64,000 nucleotides of DNA from JAHEFT01 sp963700705 (GTDB taxonomy: Bacteria; Pseudomonadota; Gammaproteobacteria; Xanthomonadales; SZUA-36). This document shows, one piece after another, positions 8,937 through 18,348 of this stretch. The position numbers and the translations under genes are program-made. Position 1 is the first letter of the stretch. Each line of letters starts with the position of its first letter. The stretch is taken from positions 302,513 through 366,512 of the forward strand of contig CAVOYQ010000012.1 of the NCBI GenBank assembly GCA_963700705.1, in the 5' to 3' direction. Below the pieces are notes generated by a model, which ran no database searches, had not been told where the DNA came from, and saw only the letters and a program-made list of their open reading frames with translations.

Positions 8937-9750
8937 AGGTGGATCCGGAACTTCCCTGATACCGAAAATATCCCGGTAGGAACAGTACTGGGTGGCGAAC
9001 AACAGCATCTGGAAAGCCAGCAACAGGAGCATGATGCAGGCCATCATGACAACGGATAACAACCCGCCCGAACTGGCCATTCCAACCAGGAGGCCGGTCA
9101 CGATGACCACCGGGATACTGACCGCGAACAGGCCCAGGGCCAGCATAAGGAAAGGTTTCCAATGCACGATGAGGGCCTTGATTCCTTCGGCCAGCGCCGG
9201 CCAAAGCCTGCGGTCACCAAACCAGATCAGCGGTATCGTGAAAAAACTCAGGGTTCCGCTGATCGAGATTCCCACCAGGAAAGCCATGACCATTTTCCCC
9301 AGGGTTCCCTGGTCCAGTTCGGCAATGGCGTCAATATCACCCTGCTCGATCCGTGAAACCATATCGGGGTTGAGCAATTCTTCACTGCCCGACAGCATCA
9401 ACGAAACACTGACTAATCCCCACGAGAAACACCAGCAATCCCATCAGGAACAGCCGGCCCGAGTGGGTACCGGAAGTCAGCGGCTTGAACAGCAGGCCCA
9501 GGACCGGTCGCCCACCCCGGCCGGCGACATCAAAGGCTTCGAGAACCCCCGCGCTGAGCGCAGGCACGGATATGATGATCAACATCCCGATCAGGGGAAG
9601 TTGGGTGAGGCCCAGGATCACCTGCATGAAAACCGCAATCAGCAGTAACCGCCCGGGCTGCATGCGCAACAGTGAGAGGCTTTGCACCAGCCAGGCTATA
9701 CCCCGGGAAGCCGGAATCGAACGGGAACCATCTGATTTGTCGTTTGGCAT
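8904..9750 (-). CDS. Multipass membrane protein, BPSS1780-like (frameshifted)
   Basis: Two adjoining frames form one membrane protein of about 280 residues. The N-terminal part (from ATG 9750, MPNDKSDGSRSIPASRG) has RGIAWLVQSLSLLRMQP and the helices ILGLTQLPLIGMLIIISVPA and GLLVFLVGI. The C-terminal part has several helices with VMACIMLLLLAFQML and ends in a hydrophilic tail. The frames switch near 9405-9420 at a run of Cs. The pattern of an entry amphipathic segment, glycine-proline-rich helices and GxLEAF-type loop resembles the uncharacterised BPSS1780 family. No catalytic motif is visible. Convergent with tatC; the LOG gene lies 3 bases upstream. Confidence 0.65.
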
Positions 9751-9753
9751 TGC

Positions 9754-10372
9754 CTATTTTCTCACTGCAGCATATTGCCGTGCATCCGAACTCCATTTTT
9801 TGGCTCGGTGCATGGCTTCAAAAACATCTTCCGGTTCATCGATGAGTGACCACATTTCAAGGTGTATTTCCGACATGAACCGCTCTCTCACACTGTGCTG
9901 GAGGAAATCGACCAGCCGGTCAAAATAACGATTGGTGTTGACCAGGACTACGGGGCCCAGAAAATCTCCCAGCCGTTTCAATGTCAGCACTTCGAATACT
10001 TCTTCGAAGGTCCCGCTGCCGCCGGGCAAGGAAACGACCGCGTCGGAATTGACCAGCATACGGTGTTTTCTCTCCCGCATGTCGTTCACGACCTCGAGCC
10101 GGCTGAGACTTTTATGGCCGTGTTCCACCGTGTTCAGAAAATGCGGTATCACCCCGTGTACCTGCGCGCCGGCAGCCAGCGCATTATCCGCCATCGCGCG
10201 CATCAGCCCCACGCCACCACCACCATAAACAATTTCGACGCCCGCCTGTCCGAGGACCGTGCCCAGGCGGGCGGCCGCATCATAGTAGGCCGTGCGCCAG
10301 GGCATTACTGGATGAGGCGTATACGGTGACCCGCTTTACCGAGTCTGGTGGACTATTCACTGTCTTCACCAT
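9754..10372 (-). CDS. LOG-family (TIGR00730) nucleotide phosphoribohydrolase-like protein (frameshifted)
   Basis: Rossmann-fold protein of the LOG family, whose characterised members release cytokinin-type bases from nucleoside 5'-monophosphates; the bacterial housekeeping role is less clear. VYGGGGVGLMRAMAD, the catalytic MRERKHRM and LPGGSGTFEEVFE are all intact. The N-terminal strand KRVTVYASSSNA lies in another frame starting at ATG 10372; joining near 10285-10305 restores AYYDAAARLG. It sits back to back with the rhomboid gene and next to the BPSS1780-like protein. Confidence 0.85.
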
Positions 10373-10460
10373 GAATCCTGTTCCAAATTTTTCTCCGCAC
10401 CGGCACGGGTGTTCAATGTCCACCTATTGTAATATGTTCCGGAAGCAAAGGAGGTTCGGC

Positions 10461-11075
10461 TTGAACCAGCGTCAGAGCTCATTTAACTCATCCCTGTTAT
10501 CCGACACACCGGTCTCGATCGGCATCATCGTGATCTGCGCGGTCGTTTTTTTTACCGGTTTTCAACCGCCAGGCCTTGCCCTGTGGCCGCTGGACAGCGG
10601 ATTCTTCACACCCTGGCAGGTAGTCAGCTACGCATTTTTGCACGGCAGCTTCAACCACGTTTTTTTCAACATGTTTGCCGTCTGGATGTTCGGCACCCCG
10701 CTGGAACGCTCCTGGGGCAGCCAGCGGTTTCTGACCTTTTATGGCGCCTGTGTCGTCGGCGCGGCGGTCATCCAGTTGCTGGTCCAGTTGATTGAAGGGG
10801 GCATGTACCCGACCATTGGCGCGTCCGGCGGCGTGTTCGGCCTGCTGCTTGCCTACGGCGTCATGTGGCCGAACAACAGGATCTTCCTGTTGTTCCTTCC
10901 GGTCCCGATCGCGGCCAAGTGGTTCGTGCTTATATACGGCGCCATCGAACTGGCACTGGGCCTGTCCCGGTCAATGCCGGGTATCGCGCATTTCGCCCAC
11001 CTCGGCGGCATGCTGTTCGGCGCCGGCCTGCTCTACAAATGGGGCTGGCGGCCCGGCATGACCTGGAAGCGCTAG
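10461..11075 (+). CDS. Rhomboid-family intramembrane serine protease
   Basis: A six-helix rhomboid. HGSFNHVFFNMFAVWMFG is the helix 2 H-xxx-N signature, GASGGVFGLLLAY holds the catalytic Ser, and AHFAHLGGMLFGAGL the catalytic His. It cleaves membrane helices of partner proteins in the inner membrane. The start is most likely TTG 10461 (LNQRQSSFNSS), because AAGGAGGT lies five bases upstream at 10448-10455. Longer in-frame starts have no ribosome-binding site and add polar sequence. This gives 204 residues, normal for a minimal bacterial rhomboid. Confidence 0.92.
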   Translation: MNQRQSSFNSSLLSDTPVSIGIIVICAVVFFTGFQPPGLALWPLDSGFFTPWQVVSYAFLHGSFNHVFFNMFAVWMFGTPLERSWGSQRFLTFYGACVVGAAVIQLLVQLIEGGMYPTIGASGGVFGLLLAYGVMWPNNRIFLLFLPVPIAAKWFVLIYGAIELALGLSRSMPGIAHFAHLGGMLFGAGLLYKWGWRPGMTWKR

Positions 11076-11082
11076 CGGCCAA

Positions 11083-11289
11083 CTAGTCCTCGAGGACGAA
11101 GGTAACCTTCAGAATCACGCGGAACTCGGTGATGTGCCCCTGCGCGTCGCAGGAAACCTTTTGCCCTTCCACCCAGGCGCCCCTCACGTTCTTCAGCGTC
11201 TTGCCGGCGCGCTTCAACCCCTGCCGGGTGGCATCTTCAAAAGACTCCGTGGAGGACGCGATAATTTCTGTAACCCGTGCAACTGACAT
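11083..11289 (-). CDS. Dodecin flavin-binding protein
   Basis: A 68-residue dodecin, a small protein that forms hollow dodecamers storing or buffering flavin. MSVARVTEIIASSTESFEDA, then the GLKRAGKTLKNVRGAWVEGQK helix-strand and EFRVILKVTFVLED are characteristic. The start is ATG 11289, preceded by a good AGGAG at 7-bases spacing; an extension to 11328 has no support. Convergent with the rhomboid gene, 7 bases apart. Confidence 0.93.
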   Translation of the reverse strand: MSVARVTEIIASSTESFEDATRQGLKRAGKTLKNVRGAWVEGQKVSCDAQGHITEFRVILKVTFVLED

Positions 11290-11349
11290 TTTTGAATCTC
11301 CTGTAAAAATGACTCTTTGTCCAAACAAATCATAGGTTGTAAATGCGCT

Positions 11350-13564
11350 TTAATCAAAGCGGTTCTGGCTAAAGGGATTGCCGACGTAGAAATAAACCGC
11401 GTTATCGCCATCATCATTGTGCCCCACGGCGAAGTACACCGGGCCGATCGGTGTATCCGCTCCGACAAAGACGCTGGCCGAATAGCGCAGGTCATCGAAC
11501 GCGATGTCCTGGCTTCGATCCCAGACATTCCCGGCTTCCAGCGTGAAGCCGGCATAAGCCCTGAACAGGTCCATATCGTTGAGTCTGCGGTAGTAGGCCA
11601 GCGTGGACAGCGCGATATTCCGCCCGGTCAGCTGATTGGGTATCAGGCCTGAAAGCCGGCCCAGCCCACCGAGTTGGAACCAGCGCTCAACCGGCGACCG
11701 GTCATCGAAACTGTAACCGCCCTCGTAGTTGAGCAGGAACGTGTTCTTTCCGCGTGAGAAGGCAAAACCGCCCGCCGCAATTGCCTGCTGAAAGTCGGAT
11801 GCCGAACCCATTCCACGAGTCGCGTAGCGGTAATCCAGGTGGTGCCGCATACCGGAAGTCGGAAACCACGCATTGTCCAGGCTGTCGTGCTGGTAGACAA
11901 GGTCAAGCTCGCCGATCCTGACTTTGTCGTCGATGGGGAACCACAGCTCGCCGGTAATGATATCCGCTCTGCCCCTGCCATATTCATAATTGAGGGACAA
12001 ACGGTCTGTCGTGCTGAGGTTGCGGCCGAGTCCGAGATCCAGGCCGGCCCCGGAGATTTCAAACTCGGCGATATTGGTGTTCGCCAACCAAAGATTGTAA
12101 TTCTGGTTGCGCCAGTAAACCTGGGGCTCGATGAACCAGTTGGCCTTGGTGTCTATCGGCTGGTAAAAGTCAAAACTGAATTCGTCCACCCGCCCGATTG
12201 AAGCCACGACCCGCAACTCTCCACCCAGGCTGTTGAGCGCATTGCGCGTGTAGGCTGCGCCCAGCGTGAAGCTCGATTCCGCGGAAAAATCACTGGCCAG
12301 TTCCAGGCCGAACTGGATGTAGTTCGGCCCCCAGTCGCGTGGAATTGCACGGACATCGATACCCTGCTGGCCCTGGTCATTCATGACCATGTTGTAGGTC
12401 ACCGATTCAAAGACGTCCAGGCCGTAGATCCTGTCCATGCTTTTGTTCAATGCCGCCAGGTCGAGAGGCTGGCCCAATTCGACGGCGAGCCGGGACTCTA
12501 TCAGTGCGTCGTTCAGTACTGATCCGTTTTCCAGGTCGACGAATTCCACGATGTAGTCACTGGCTTCGATCGCGTCCTCTACAACTGTTTCCCGGGTGGT
12601 CAGGCCCGCCAGGTTGGCGAGTTGGTCCTTCTGCAAAATCGTGGCTTCGTATCCCAGGGGAACGATGGATCCGGCACCTTCAAAGTCAGAGGAACTGAAA
12701 CCTTCGAGTTCCGGCACAATGAGAATGTCTCCCGGCCCCAGTGACGCGATTTGTTCATCGGCGGTTTTTCGGGTCAGGAAATTCGTCAGCTGTTCCGTGA
12801 CGCTGAGCACCGAAGTGAGCTGTTCCTCGGTCAGCAACGGGACTGGAGATATCCACGGCGATCACGATATCCGCCCCCATTTCCCGCGCGATATTCACGG
12901 GAAGATTATTCGCCATGCCCCCATCAACCAGCAGGCGGCCATCGATCCTGACCGGGGCAAAAACGGCCGGCACCGACATGCTGGCCCGGACTGCATCCGC
13001 CAGGCTGCCGGACGAGAGCACCACCGCCTCCCCGGTGACCAGGTCGGTGGCCACGGCACGGAATGGAATCGGAAGCCGGTCAAAATCATGGATGCCGATT
13101 ACCGGCAGAAACAGTTCCTGGAAAATCTGGTCCAGGTGCTGCCCGGCGATGGCGCCAAGAGGTAATTGTATTTTGCCGTGGTTGAATCCCAGGCGGTAGG
13201 GAATCAGGAACTGTGATTCGAGTTCTTTCTTCCTCATGGTGCGGTCCCTGCGCGCCGGCGCGTCCGTCAACGCGGTTTTCCAGTCCGTTTCAACCAGGAC
13301 TGTCTCGATCTCATCGGCGGTGTAGCCGGAAGCATAAAGAGCGCCGATGATCGCGCCCATGCTGGTGCCGGCAATGTAGTCGACTTTTATGCCCAGTTCT
13401 TCGAGCGCTTTCAGAACACCCACGTGGGCGCCGCCACGGGCGCCGCCGCCACTCAGCACCAGGCCGATTTTCGGATGATCAGCAGATATCTTCGGCCCGA
13501 ACGGACAAGAGGAGTTGATAAAAGCAGCAGCGTAATCGCGGCCGTCAACTCCAAAGTAGCGCAT
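11350..13564 (-). CDS. Patatin-like phospholipase fused to outer-membrane barrel, PlpD/type Vd autotransporter (frameshifted)
   Basis: The N-terminal patatin domain has the oxyanion loop SGGGARGGAHVGVLK, the nucleophile GTSMGA and the Asp motif DGGMANNLP. After it, a POTRA-like region (ALNKSMDRIYGLDVFESV) leads into a C-terminal beta barrel of about 330 residues ending NAVYFYVGNPFSQNRFD. This is the type Vd autotransporter layout, in which the barrel carries a lipase to the surface. Two frames are joined near 12835-12850 (VAVDISSP then LLTEEQLTS). The ATG at 13564 lacks a signal peptide. A different frame there reads LTAAITLLLLSTPLVRS, so a second frameshift near 13500 probably hides the true signal peptide. 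Confidence 0.88.
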
Positions 13565-13674
13565 TGCGGGTCACCGGCAAGAATCAGGAATCTGTGATTA
13601 TAATGTAGGCTCACTCAAGGAATGACCTGAAACTGATCAAGGACATGAAACCGGCCGGGTTGTGCCGCTAGAAT

Positions 13675-15658
13675 ATGGCCACCCCAAACACCAAAAGGTT
13701 CAAACAAATGACGAATTTATATCCCGTACCGGAATCTTTTAAGAGCAGGGCGCACCTGGATAAAGACGCTTATCAGCGCGAATACCGGGAGTCCATTGAA
13801 AACAATGAAGCCTTCTGGGCCGAGACGGCGAAGCGCCTGGACTGGATCAAATTCCCGACCAAAATCAAGGATGTTTCCTTCGACCGCTCAGATCTGCACA
13901 TCCGCTGGTTCGAAGACGGGGTGCTGAATGCCTGTTATAACTGCGTCGACCGCCACCTCGAAACGCGCGGTGACCAGACCGCCATCATCTGGGAAGGGGA
14001 CGACCCCGCCCGTGACGCTCATATCACCTACAGGCAACTGCACCAGCGGGTTTGCCGCATGGCCAATGTGTCTGAAAAAACGGGGCGTCAAGAAAGGCGA
14101 CCGCGTCACCATTTACATGCCCATGATCCCGGAAGCCGCCGTTGCCATGCTGGCCTGCGCCCGCATAGGCGCCATCCACTCCATCGTGTTCGGAGGATTT
14201 TCCCCCGATGCGCTGGCGGGCCGGATCGTCGACTGCGATTCCAATACGATCATCACCGCGGACCAGGGATTGCGCGGAGGCCGCGTGGTTCCGCTCAAGG
14301 CCAATGTCGATGCAGCCTGCACCAGGCCGGGCGTGACCGACTGCCTCAAATCGGTCATCGTGATTCGCAACACCGGCGGTGAGGTCAATTGGACGGAAGG
14401 GCGGGATTACTGGTATCACGAAGATGAAAAAAGCGTGGGCGATGACTGCCCGGCGGAAGAGATGAACGCCGAAGATCCGTTGTTCATACTCTATACCTCG
14501 GGTTCGACCGGCAAGCCCAAGGGCGTTTTGCACACCACCGGCGGCTACATGGTCTACGCCTCGTACACGCATGAAATCGTCTTCGACTACCACGACGGCG
14601 ATATCTACTGGTGTACGGCTGACGTTGGCTGGGTCACCGGCCACAGTTACATCGTTTACGGTCCATTGGCGAATGGGGCGATCTCGCTGATGTTCGAAGG
14701 CGTACCAAATTACCCGAGCCCGAGCCGTTTCTGGGAAGTATGCGACAAGCACCAGGTCAACATCTGCTACACCGCCCCGACAGCAATCCGCGCACTGATG
14801 CGGGAAGGCGAAGGACCGGTCAAGTCAACCTCGCGGAAATCCCTGCGCCTGCTCGGTTCGGTGGGTGAACCGATCAACCCCGAAGCCTGGGACTGGTACT
14901 ACAACGTGGTCGGCGAAGGACGCTGCCCGATCGTGGATACCTGGTGGCAAACGGAAACCGGCGGCATCCTGATCAGTCCGCTGCCCGGCGCGACAGCCCT
15001 GAAACCGGGATCCGCCACGAATCCCCTGCCGGGCATCATGCCGGCCTTGTACGATGAAAAGGGCGTGCCGTTGCCCGAGGAAGGCGCCGCCTCGGGCCTG
15101 CTGGTCATCATGGACAGCTGGCCGGGGCAGATGCGCACCGTTTACGGTGACCACCAGCGTTTTGTAGACACCTATTTCTCCACCATTCCCGGCACTTACT
15201 TTACCGGGGACGGCGCACGCCGGGATGAAGACGGCTACTGGTGGATCACCGGCCGTGTCGATGACGTGCTCAATGTATCCGGGCACCGCCTGGGCACCGC
15301 CGAGATCGAAAGCGCGCTGGTGGCTCACACAGCGGTGGCCGAGGCCGCCGTGGTCGGATATCCGCACGAGATCAAGGGCGAAGGCATTTACGCCTATGTC
15401 ACCCTGGTGAAGGGCATGGAACCCAGCGATGAGCTCAGGACCGAACTCCGCCAATGGGTGCGCAAGGAAATCGGCCCGATCGCAACTCCGGACCTGCTGC
15501 AATGGGCGCCGGGACTGCCGAAGACACGCTCAGGCAAGATCATGCGCCGGATATTGCGCAAGATCGCGGCCAATGACTACGGCAACCTGGGCGACACCTC
15601 CACGCTGGCGGAGCCGGAAGTCGTGAAACATCTGATCGACCAGCGGATGAATCGCTAA
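13675..15658 (+). CDS. acs: Acetyl-CoA synthetase (frameshifted)
   Basis: Activates acetate to acetyl-CoA through acetyl-AMP. The second frame has YTSGSTGKPKGVLHTTGGY (P-loop-like adenylation motif), DVGWVTGHSYIVYGPL, WWQTETGG, YFTGDGARRDEDGYWWITGRVDDVLNVSGHRLGT and the acetylatable lysine motif PKTRSGKIMRR near the end. The first frame, from ATG 13675 or 13708 (MTNLYPVPESF), supplies the N-terminal domain NNEAFWAE. The frames switch near 14065-14090 just before LKKRGVKKGDRV. The joined length of about 650 residues is normal. It is divergent from the patatin gene. Confidence 0.93.
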
Positions 15659-15673
15659 ACCGCCAACTGCCTG

Positions 15674-15679
15674 TATAAT
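15674..15679 (+). promoter_or_regulatory. Candidate -10 box of the LysM gene
   Basis: A perfect TATAAT, 52 bases before the LysM start and just after the acs stop. No good -35 hexamer is seen at the right distance. A transcript from here would start at about 15686, at the foot of the hairpin at 15686-15710. Confidence 0.35.
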
Positions 15680-15685
15680 AGCCCG

Positions 15686-15710
15686 GGAGCTGCCCGCCCC
15701 GGGCAGCTCC
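15686..15710 (+). other. Perfect 11-bp hairpin between acs and the LysM gene
   Basis: GGAGCTGCCCG (15686-15696) pairs perfectly with CGGGCAGCTCC (15700-15710) across a three-base loop. There is no T-run after it, so it is not a standard intrinsic terminator. It could stabilise the acs 3' end or the 5' end of the LysM mRNA. Confidence 0.6.
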
Positions 15711-15730
15711 AAAGCCACAGGGAGAGCGGC

Positions 15731-16046
15731 ATGGGTATCTTTGAAACGATCAAGAACGCATTTGGAAGCAAGGCCGAGCAGGATCCAAAAGTTGCGGTTG
15801 TTCCGGATCCGCCTTCAGATCACCCGGTTGTTCCGGACCGAAACAGCGGATCAGCACCCCAGGGCGGACGAAAAACAGGGTCTGAAAGAATATACGGTTC
15901 AGTCCGGCGACACGCTTTGGAAAATTTCCCTTGATGTGTACGGTGACGGATCGAAATACATGACGATCTTCGAGGCCAACACCGGCTTGCTGAAAAGCCC
16001 CGACCAGGTTTTCCCCGGGCAGGTGCTGGTTATTCCTGAACTGTAG
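15731..16046 (+). CDS. Small LysM-domain protein (frameshifted)
   Basis: The N-terminal frame (MGIFETIKNAFGSKAEQ) is a charged and proline-rich leader without a signal peptide. The C-terminal frame is one LysM module, EYTVQSGDTLWKISLDVYGD through FPGQVLVIPEL. The frames join near 15855-15885, giving about 104 residues. The layout of a short N-terminal segment plus one C-terminal LysM resembles the YgaU/LysM proteins that bind peptidoglycan or act in the cytoplasm. The TAG stop is part of the REP element that follows. Confidence 0.8.
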
Positions 16047-16110
16047 GAGCGATTTTAATCGCGATTGATTTTAAAGCATTTAAGAAATCGCGATTGAAAT
16101 CGCTCCTACA
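16043..16110. repeat. Inverted pair of GTAG-REP elements (BIME-like)
   Basis: Two facing copies: plus strand GTAGGAGCGATTTTAATCGC (16044-16063) and minus strand GTAGGAGCGATTTCAATCGC (16109-16090), separated by an AT-rich spacer. Each contains its own stem GCGATT/AATCGC. The two GTAG ends give the TAG stop codons of the convergent LysM and SLOG-like genes. REPs with a 5' GTAG are known to be moved by RAYT transposases; none is in the window. Confidence 0.85.
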
Positions 16111-17785
16111 GTTTTCCGTGCTCCAGCGGCCGTTCACGGTGCATCAACAACCACTCCGCGCCTTCATCCAGCGCCGCCTGCCCCAGCGCCTTCAAAACCT
16201 GCCGCTGGAAAGCGATGTCATCGGAGTGGTCCAGCAATTTCCGGGCCTTCTGAAATACACGGCTCATGAATCCATACTGCTTGATCAGTTCTTTTTCCGC
16301 TTTTTTGTGCGAATAGGCGTCCCAGATTCCCGCCACCAGGGGCAGGGCGCCCATCAGCACGAGCAGACCCTGCCGGTATTGACCACTTCCATCCGAGTCT
16401 GACAGGTACAACAGCACGGCAATGGTAATGCCCGTCCACAAGCACAGGTTGCCGAGGATCTGGGTGCGCCGGAAACGGGATATGTTGTACATCTGTTTTC
16501 GTGAATACCAGGCCAACTGCCCGCGGCCGTGAACGGGCTCGCCAATCCACTCGTCTATGACCCATTTTACCCAGGCAGGATCCGCGGTCCTGCCACGAAC
16601 CCGGTCCGTACTGGCCTGGCGCATCACGTGGCGAATCCAACCCAGGTCGACGTCCTGCGTCTGCAGAAAATTGTCATAAGCGAACCCGGCCGAAGCCGCG
16701 TCCACGACAGCGGACAGGTTCCAGTACAACTGCACCCTCAGGCCCTCGGCCAATGCCCGGTAGTCCAGGTACTTGCGATGCCACTCCCGGTTGCTGCCGA
16801 TCAGATACACCACCACGCCGGCAAAAAACAAGCCGAGGAAGGTCAACACCATGTAACCCGGGCCGTTGAATTCCGTGTAAACCAGGAACACCAGCCCCAT
16901 CAGGATTGCCAGTATGTGCAGGGCCCTGAGGCTGCTGTTGACACGCTGCTGATAATGAATGGCCAGGCTGTCAGCGGCCTGGAACAGCTGATCGGTCTCG
17001 CGCGCACCGGCGGGTACTTCAAGCTCGCACGCATCACCCAGCAGGCTGGTACTGGATGCCTGGAGCGCTGCCTTTTTGTCTTTCCAGTCGCGGGCAAATC
17101 GCTGCAAGCGTTCCAATTGCATCCGGTAGGCTTCCGGCATCCCGGTGGTCCGCTCACCGTCGTTGCGGCTGCTGAACCAGGCGGCTTCAAGGGCAACCAG
17201 TCCCTCGGCCGGCGCACCATCTTCGCGGTCCCTGGAACATGCCACATGGTGGACCAGGTCATTTTCGTTGTCGGCCAACAGGCTGGCCTGGGAAAGTACG
17301 CCTTCAAACCCTTCCATGACGCCGGTAAGGTGATAATTAACGACCTGCGCGGTGCCGCCGACAGCGCCATTGGGTTTACCGTCCCAAAGCGCCAACAATA
17401 CCTGGCAGTGGTTTGAAATGAACAGGCCCGCTTGCGCATACAGGCTGTCCCGGCTGATGGGACGGTCACCGGATGAAAGCTCGATGACCCGTGAAGCCCT
17501 GGCCAGCAGTGCCTGGAATTCAGCCAGGCTGGCAGCGGTGTCGAAATCCCTTTCATAATCGGCTGGATGCATGGGCAGAACGACCGAAAAAGGAATTCCG
17601 AGATCAATAGCCACCCGGGCAACCAGGCTGTCCGCCCCTTCGGCAAGCGCGGTCAGAACTTCCAGTTCAAGGTCGGGATATAAATCGGACAAACCGGTAA
17701 AAAGATCCCGCACCCGGTTTTCGAGCGCGGGCTTTTCTGCTTCAACCAGGTCGCGATGACCGGTTACACCAACAACGAGATGCAT
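16106..17785 (-). CDS. SLOG-like Rossmann domain fused to a four-helix membrane module
   Basis: 559 residues. The N-terminal 130 or so residues begin MHLVVGVTGHRDL and have ALAEGADSLVARVAIDLGIP and VVLPM, a nucleotide-binding Rossmann pattern like the SLOG/DprA-LOG superfamily. The middle is soluble and helical. Two hairpins of membrane helices follow: LHILAILMGLVFLVYTEF with YMVLTFLGLFFAGVVVYLIG (about 285-330), and LGNLCLWTGITIAVLLYL with GLLVLMGALPLVAGIWDAY (about 443-491), linked by soluble segments. This resembles SLATT-type membrane effectors that accompany SLOG domains. It is last in a three-gene operon, 21 bases after the small exported protein. Sensor-plus-membrane-effector function is inference; no experiment on this family is known to me. 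The stop lies in the REP element. Confidence 0.7.
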   Translation of the reverse strand: MHLVVGVTGHRDLVEAEKPALENRVRDLFTGLSDLYPDLELEVLTALAEGADSLVARVAIDLGIPFSVVLPMHPADYERDFDTAASLAEFQALLARASRVIELSSGDRPISRDSLYAQAGLFISNHCQVLLALWDGKPNGAVGGTAQVVNYHLTGVMEGFEGVLSQASLLADNENDLVHHVACSRDREDGAPAEGLVALEAAWFSSRNDGERTTGMPEAYRMQLERLQRFARDWKDKKAALQASSTSLLGDACELEVPAGARETDQLFQAADSLAIHYQQRVNSSLRALHILAILMGLVFLVYTEFNGPGYMVLTFLGLFFAGVVVYLIGSNREWHRKYLDYRALAEGLRVQLYWNLSAVVDAASAGFAYDNFLQTQDVDLGWIRHVMRQASTDRVRGRTADPAWVKWVIDEWIGEPVHGRGQLAWYSRKQMYNISRFRRTQILGNLCLWTGITIAVLLYLSDSDGSGQYRQGLLVLMGALPLVAGIWDAYSHKKAEKELIKQYGFMSRVFQKARKLLDHSDDIAFQRQVLKALGQAALDEGAEWLLMHRERPLEHGKL

Positions 17786-17806
17786 GAATCCGGAGACAGA
17801 CGAGCG

Positions 17807-18327
17807 TCAGTTGCCCCCACCGTTCCTGATCTGCGGATCCAGTGCAATTACGTCACTCCCATTGCTGCAATTCACCACTTCAACGTCGTAATAAACGGTG
17901 GCCACTGAGCGGTTGTAATCCTTGATCTTCATCTTGCTATCACGTCAGATCATTGTCGCATGAGCTGAAATTGACATATCCGGAAGACGCATCCGCGCAG
18001 AAATCGCTTGCAATATTCGGCATTCAATGGATTACCGGGACTCGGCGGTTGTTTGTGACCCTCTGAGATTCTGAAATTCGAGAGCCTGTAGCCCGACGAG
18101 CAACCACCCTTCAGGGTGAAAAACATGTGTGGTTGGGTTCCGGGCTGTATCTCGATGCAGCCGATCTCCCCGCCGGCGCATTGGGCATTGTTCTTGGTTA
18201 CTACCAACTGACTGCCCTGAACTTCCAGTTCGATGTTGACGGCGCCGAGCGCAAGCGTTGTGGAGCACAGGGCAAGACAGAATACCGCGCCTTTGATTAT
18301 GAATTTTTTTGTATCAGTCATCTTCAA
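17807..18327 (-). CDS. Small exported Cys-rich protein of unknown function (frameshifted)
   Basis: Starts MKMTDTKKFIIKGAVFCLAL, a signal peptide, followed by a beta-rich domain with several cysteines (NAQCAGGEIGC, GGCSSGYRL). One frame stops at 17950, but shifting near 18000-18010 gives CADASSGYVNFSSCDNDL, and shifting again near 17950 gives KMKIKDYNRSVATVYYDVEV and VNCSNGSDVIALDPQIRN before the stop at 17807. The joined protein is about 170 residues with paired cysteines, plausible for a periplasmic disulfide protein. It lies 21 bases after the TIR-TPR gene and 21 bases before the SLOG-like gene, so the three are almost certainly co-transcribed. No family recognised. Confidence 0.6.
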
Positions 18328-18348
18328 AACTCCTTGTTTGTAGTGTTC

